Below the pieces are notes generated by a model, which saw nothing but the letters and a program-made list of their open reading frames with translations, was not told where the DNA came from and did no database searches. The position numbers and the translations under genes were made by a program. Below, one piece after another: positions 7,595 to 10,513 of a stretch of DNA of 10,513 bases (its first letter is position 1; each line of letters opens with the position of its first letter). The DNA is taken from contig JAHBAN010000099.1 of the NCBI GenBank assembly GCA_018500075.1, positions 1 to 10,513 of the forward strand, read 5' to 3'. Origin of the DNA: Flavobacteriia bacterium. Its GTDB lineage: Bacteria > Bacteroidota > Bacteroidia > Flavobacteriales > Flavobacteriaceae.

Positions 7595-8302
7595 ATGCCT
7601 GACAAACCGGTCCTCATCATGGGCAGCGCCCCAAATGTCACCGCCTGCGCCGCTTGGCCCCGCTCGCAGTTCTCCGCCATCGTCGCAATCAACAACGCAT
7701 GGCAGGTCCGCCCCGACTGGACCCACCATATCGCGCCCGATGATTTCCCCGAGGCGCGCGCTCCGAAAGCGCTCAAGCCGGGCCAGATCCGCGTGAGATC
7801 CTCCTCCTACGTCCCCGCCAACAACCGCTACGGCGGCGTGCTCTACGCAGGCGGCACAATGGCCTTCACAGCGGGCTATTGGGCGCTCGCCGCGCTCAAG
7901 CCTTCCGCCATGGTCTTTGTCGGCTGCGATATGATCTATGCGTCAAACAAGCCCACGCATTTCTACGGCACAGGCACAGCCGACCCGCTGCGCGATGACA
8001 TCTCGCTGCGCAATCTCGAGGCCAAATCGGCCCGCCTGCTGCTCCACGCCGCGGTGCAGGGCTGCGCCTGCCTGCGCGCCGATACGCCAGAAAGCCGCCT
8101 TCTCTTTCCGCCCGCCACCGCCGAAGCGCTGGCCGCCCAAGCCGCCCTCCCCGATCCCGAGGCCTTCCAGTCGGCGAAAGAGCGCGAAAACAAACTCGCC
8201 TATCATGTCCCCTCCGGCCGCTACTGGGAGAGCGCCACCGCCTTCGCACCCGATAAGCTCGACGCCCTCGATACGCTCTGGCTCGCCGCGCTCGCCGCCT
8301 GA
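7595..8302 (+). CDS. uncharacterised Rossmann-like protein with GSAPN motif (distantly MptE/DUF115-like)
   Basis: I do not recognise this 235-residue protein with certainty. An N-terminal strand-loop LIMGSAPN (7-14) is followed by VAINNAWQVRPDWTHHIAPDDFP (30-52), then GGTMAFTAGYWALAALKPSAMVFVGCDMIYA (86-116) and THFYGTGTADPLRDD (121-135). This order (glycine-rich loop, a strand ending in Asn, a PDW-type element with an Asp pair, a helix, then a strand ending in GCDM) recalls the MptE-like / DUF115 fold and some glycosyltransferases. A nucleotide- or sugar-nucleotide-binding role is plausible but unproven. Conserved-looking residues to test are G10, N14, N33, D49, D50, D112, H122 and D130. There is no signal peptide or membrane segment. 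An ATG at 7571 is in frame, but AGGGG at 7583-7587 is 7 bases before the ATG at 7595, and the fold begins there. It lies between DUF2125 and pmbA on the same strand. Confidence 0.8.
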   Translation: MPDKPVLIMGSAPNVTACAAWPRSQFSAIVAINNAWQVRPDWTHHIAPDDFPEARAPKALKPGQIRVRSSSYVPANNRYGGVLYAGGTMAFTAGYWALAALKPSAMVFVGCDMIYASNKPTHFYGTGTADPLRDDISLRNLEAKSARLLLHAAVQGCACLRADTPESRLLFPPATAEALAAQAALPDPEAFQSAKERENKLAYHVPSGRYWESATAFAPDKLDALDTLWLAALAA

Positions 8303-8353
8303 GAAACGCAGTCGTGACTTGAACGCGCCCCGCATATGCCCCACAAGAGTTCT

Positions 8354-9700
8354 ATGACAAACAGCCTTGAAGCCCTCGCCCAATCCGCTCTCGCCGCCGC
8401 GCTCAAAGCCGGCGCCGACAGCGCCGATGTGATCACCCTCAAGGGCCGGTCTGTCTCGCTCGATATCCGTCAGGGCAAGCTCGAACAGGCCGAACGCGCC
8501 GAAGGCACAGACCTTGGCCTGCGCGTCATGGTCGGCCAGCGCCAAGCCATGGTCTCCTCCTCCGATACCCGCCCCGAGGCCATAGCCCAAGCCGCCGAAC
8601 GCGCCGTTGCCATGGCCCATGAAGCCCCCGAAGACCCCTACATCGGCCTCGCCGCACCCGAAGATCTGGCGACCACATGGGACATCGCCGCCTTCGAGCT
8701 TTATGACGCCACAGCCGAGCCAAGCCCCGAAGCCCTCGCCGAAGACGCCCGCCGCGCCGAAGCGGCCGCCCTGGCCAATACCGCCGTCACGCAGGTGCAA
8801 TCCGCCAGCGCGAGCCACTCGCACACATCCGTGCATCTCGCCACAAGCACTGGCTTCTCTGGCGGCTATCAGCGCTCGTCGCGCGCGCTGTCATGCGTGG
8901 CCATCGCCGGCACCGGCCTTCAGATGGAGCGCGACTATGACGGCGACGGCCGCATCTTTCAGGCCGATCTGCGCGCCCCCGAAGAGATCGGCGCCCGCGC
9001 CGCCACCCGCGCCGTAGAGCGGCTCAACCCCAGAAAGCCCAAAACAGGCAGCTACCCGATCCTGTTTGACGAGCGCATTTCAAGCACGCTCGTGGGCCAT
9101 CTCCTCGCCGCCGTCAATGGCGCGATGGTGGCGCGCGGCTCGTCCTGGCTGCGCGACGCTCTGGGCGAACAGATTTTGCCCGCGCAGCTCTCGATCCTTG
9201 AAGACCCGCACCGCCCGCGCTGCTCTGCCTCGCGCCCGTTTGATGCCGAGGGCCTGCCCACCGCGCCGCGCCATATCGTGCGCGACGGCGTGCTTCAGGG
9301 CTGGACGCTCGATCTCGCCAATGCCCGCAAGCTCGGGCTGCAGAGCACAGCCAACGCCGCCCGCGGCACAGGCAGCGCGCCCTCCCCGAGCGTCTGGAAT
9401 ATCGCCCTCACCCAAGGCACACAGAGCCGCGACGCCTTGCTGCGCGACATGGGCACAGGCTTTCTTGTCACCTCGCTGATCGGCTCCACAATCAATCCCA
9501 ACACAGGCGATTATTCGCGCGGTGCCTCGGGCTTCTGGGTCGAAAACGGCGAAATCGCCCACGCCGTCAATGAGGTCACCATCGCCGGCAATCTGCGCGA
9601 TATGCTGCGCAGCATCGTTCCCGCCAATGACGCCCGCACCCATCTCTCCCGCGTTGTGCCCTCCCTGCTGCTCGAAGGGCTGACCCTTGCAGGATCCTGA
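8354..9700 (+). CDS. pmbA: TldD/PmbA family protein, PmbA (TldE) type
   Basis: A 448-residue PmbA/TldE. In E. coli, TldE pairs with the metalloprotease TldD to clip leader peptides (microcin B17) and degrade unfolded peptides such as CcdA; TldE lacks the metal site. Consistent with that, no HExxxH motif is present here. The N-terminal domain is typical (ADSADVITLKGRSVSLDIRQGKLEQAERAEGTDLGLRVMVGQRQAMVSSSD). The C-terminal family signature runs from GSTINPNTGDYSRGASGFWVENGEI (about 377-401) to HAVNEVTIAGNLRDML. The protein has normal length, with no visible lesion. A partner tldD is not in the window. The frame is open back to an ATG at 8336, but AAGAG at 8345-8349 precedes the ATG at 8354, and the family usually starts at this point (MTNSLEALAQ). 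The gene overlaps the phosphatase start by 14 bases, indicating co-transcription. Confidence 0.95.
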   Translation: MTNSLEALAQSALAAALKAGADSADVITLKGRSVSLDIRQGKLEQAERAEGTDLGLRVMVGQRQAMVSSSDTRPEAIAQAAERAVAMAHEAPEDPYIGLAAPEDLATTWDIAAFELYDATAEPSPEALAEDARRAEAAALANTAVTQVQSASASHSHTSVHLATSTGFSGGYQRSSRALSCVAIAGTGLQMERDYDGDGRIFQADLRAPEEIGARAATRAVERLNPRKPKTGSYPILFDERISSTLVGHLLAAVNGAMVARGSSWLRDALGEQILPAQLSILEDPHRPRCSASRPFDAEGLPTAPRHIVRDGVLQGWTLDLANARKLGLQSTANAARGTGSAPSPSVWNIALTQGTQSRDALLRDMGTGFLVTSLIGSTINPNTGDYSRGASGFWVENGEIAHAVNEVTIAGNLRDMLRSIVPANDARTHLSRVVPSLLLEGLTLAGS

Positions 9701-10460
9701 CCTCGCCTTACTGATCAAAGCGGCGCAGACCTCGGGCGAGATCGCCACAGGCTTCGCCATGGACCGGCTCCGGAAATGGGACAAAGACGCCGGCGCAGGC
9801 CCCGTCACAGAAGCCGACCTCGCCGTCAACGCCTACCTCGAAGACACGCTTAAGACCGCGCGCCCGGACTATGGCTGGCTCTCCGAAGAAACCGAAGACA
9901 CAGACGCCCGCCTGAACAAGCGCCGCGCCTTCGTCATCGACCCGATCGACGGAACCCGCAGCTTCATCGAAGGCTCGACAACATGGGCACATTCCATCGC
10001 CGTGGTGCAAGACGGGCAGCCGGTGGCCGCCGTGGTCTACCTGCCCCTGCGCCAAAAGCTCTACGCCGCCGCAAAGGGGCGCGGCGCAACCCTCAATGGT
10101 CACCCCATCATGGCCTCCCGGCGCAGCAACCTTGCCGGCGCCGAGCTTCTCGCCGCCCGCCCGGCCTTTGAGCCACATCACTGGAAAAGCGGCCCCCCCG
10201 ATCTCAAGCGCGCCTACCGCCCCTCTCTGGCCTACCGCCTCGCGCTCGTCGCCGAAGGCCGCTACGACGGGATGCTCACCCTGCGCCGCTCCTGGGAATG
10301 GGATATCGCCGCCGGCGCCCTCCTCATCACAGAAGCCGGCGCAGCCGTCACCGACCGGACAGGCGCGGGGCTGCGCTTTAACAAAAGCGATCCCGCCTCA
10401 AACGGCGTCGTCGCCTCAAGCACAGAGATCCACACCGCGCTGATCAAGGCGCTGGCCTGA
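9687..10460 (+). CDS. inositol monophosphatase family protein (CysQ-like phosphatase)
   Basis: A 257-residue Mg2+-dependent phosphatase of the IMPase superfamily, cytosolic. Metal and phosphate motifs are complete: VTEAD at 40-44, WLSEETED at 64-71 with E67/E68, DPIDGTRSF at 85-93, and WDIAAG at 205-210 with D206. The family includes inositol-1-phosphatase, fructose-1,6-bisphosphatase-like enzymes and CysQ, a 3'(2'),5'-bisphosphate nucleotidase that removes PAP in sulfate assimilation. CysQ-like activity is a reasonable guess, but substrate specificity cannot be read from sequence. The start is a TTG at 9687 with AAGGG 7 bases upstream, inside the end of pmbA. The first in-frame ATG would remove 24 residues of the N-terminal helix, so TTG is preferred. 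I recall this gene following pmbA in other roseobacters, where lipid A/Kdo genes can come next, but that region is beyond the contig end. Confidence 0.9.
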   Translation: MQDPDLALLIKAAQTSGEIATGFAMDRLRKWDKDAGAGPVTEADLAVNAYLEDTLKTARPDYGWLSEETEDTDARLNKRRAFVIDPIDGTRSFIEGSTTWAHSIAVVQDGQPVAAVVYLPLRQKLYAAAKGRGATLNGHPIMASRRSNLAGAELLAARPAFEPHHWKSGPPDLKRAYRPSLAYRLALVAEGRYDGMLTLRRSWEWDIAAGALLITEAGAAVTDRTGAGLRFNKSDPASNGVVASSTEIHTALIKALA

Positions 10461-10494
10461 TCTGCCCTTTTTCTTTCTCTCAATATCCTGGGGG
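10461..10494 (+). repeat. post-stop intergenic element, copy 2, cut by the contig end
   Basis: After the phosphatase TGA come TCTG, CCC, TTTTT, a pyrimidine-rich middle, and AATATCCTGGGGG ending at 10494. It has the same order and orientation relative to the upstream stop codon as the element after the flavoprotein gene at 1214-1248 (CCC, T-run, AATATCCCAGGGGG). In copy 1 a strong stem-loop follows; here the sequence stops at adapter. Confidence 0.4.
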
Positions 10495-10513
10495 CTGTCT
10501 CTTATACACATCT
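10495..10513 (+). other. Nextera transposase adapter (mosaic end), library artefact
   Basis: The last 19 bases read CTGTCTCTTATACACATCT, exactly the reverse complement of the Tn5 mosaic end used in Nextera libraries (AGATGTGTATAAGAGACAG). It ends precisely at the window end. This is untrimmed adapter, not genome, and the true sequence ends at 10494. Confidence 0.97.

Noticed and set aside
7943..8836. Open frame of about 297 codons on the - strand across the GSAPN/pmbA junction
   Set aside because: Composition is Gly/Ala-rich without motifs, and both genes on the + strand are well supported; a shadow of codon bias.
10495..10513. End of a Tn5-type transposon
   Set aside because: The 19 bases are identical to the engineered mosaic end, with no transposase or second end; adapter is the simpler reading.

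Overview
The window looks like chromosomal DNA from an alphaproteobacterium, most likely of the Rhodobacterales (roseobacter group). It is GC-rich and densely coded. It carries a DUF2125-type exported protein and a PP_4765-type flavoprotein, families I associate with this order, and a pmbA-phosphatase gene pair of a kind I recall from roseobacters. The placement comes from protein flavour and gene context, not from a marker gene, so genus and species are open. Ten protein-coding genes are supported. I see no RNA gene, insertion sequence, prophage or CRISPR array.

Layout. (1) 1-1154, +: the 3' part of polA, cut by the window start. (2) 1155-1248: a short convergent intergenic region with two hairpins and a CCCCC-TGGGATATT element. 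(3) 1249-3689, -: a MscS-family channel gene followed by a flavoprotein gene, joined by an ATGA stop/start overlap. (4) 3765-4502, +: a small HNH nuclease gene, divergent from the channel gene, then a SpoIIAA/STAS-like protein gene with a strong ribosome binding site. (5) 4486-5840, -: a short-chain dehydrogenase gene and a short crotonase gene, again joined by ATGA. The crotonase gene's end overlaps the end of the STAS-like gene by 17 bases. (6) 5966-10460, +: an exported DUF2125 protein, an unrecognised Rossmann-like protein with a GSAPN motif, pmbA (TldE), and an inositol-monophosphatase/CysQ-like gene that starts at TTG inside the end of pmbA. (7) 10461-10513: the start of another intergenic element, then 19 bases of Nextera transposase adapter. 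The last 19 bases are library artefact, so this is a real contig end.

Most genes are housekeeping or accessory-metabolic, and I see no clear new multi-gene system. Points worth a second look: a crotonase that lacks both catalytic glutamates and the usual C-terminus; an exact 10-bp inverted repeat flanking the HNH gene, just upstream of the channel and STAS-like genes; a post-stop-codon element present twice in the same orientation relative to the gene it follows; and the uncharacterised GSAPN protein.
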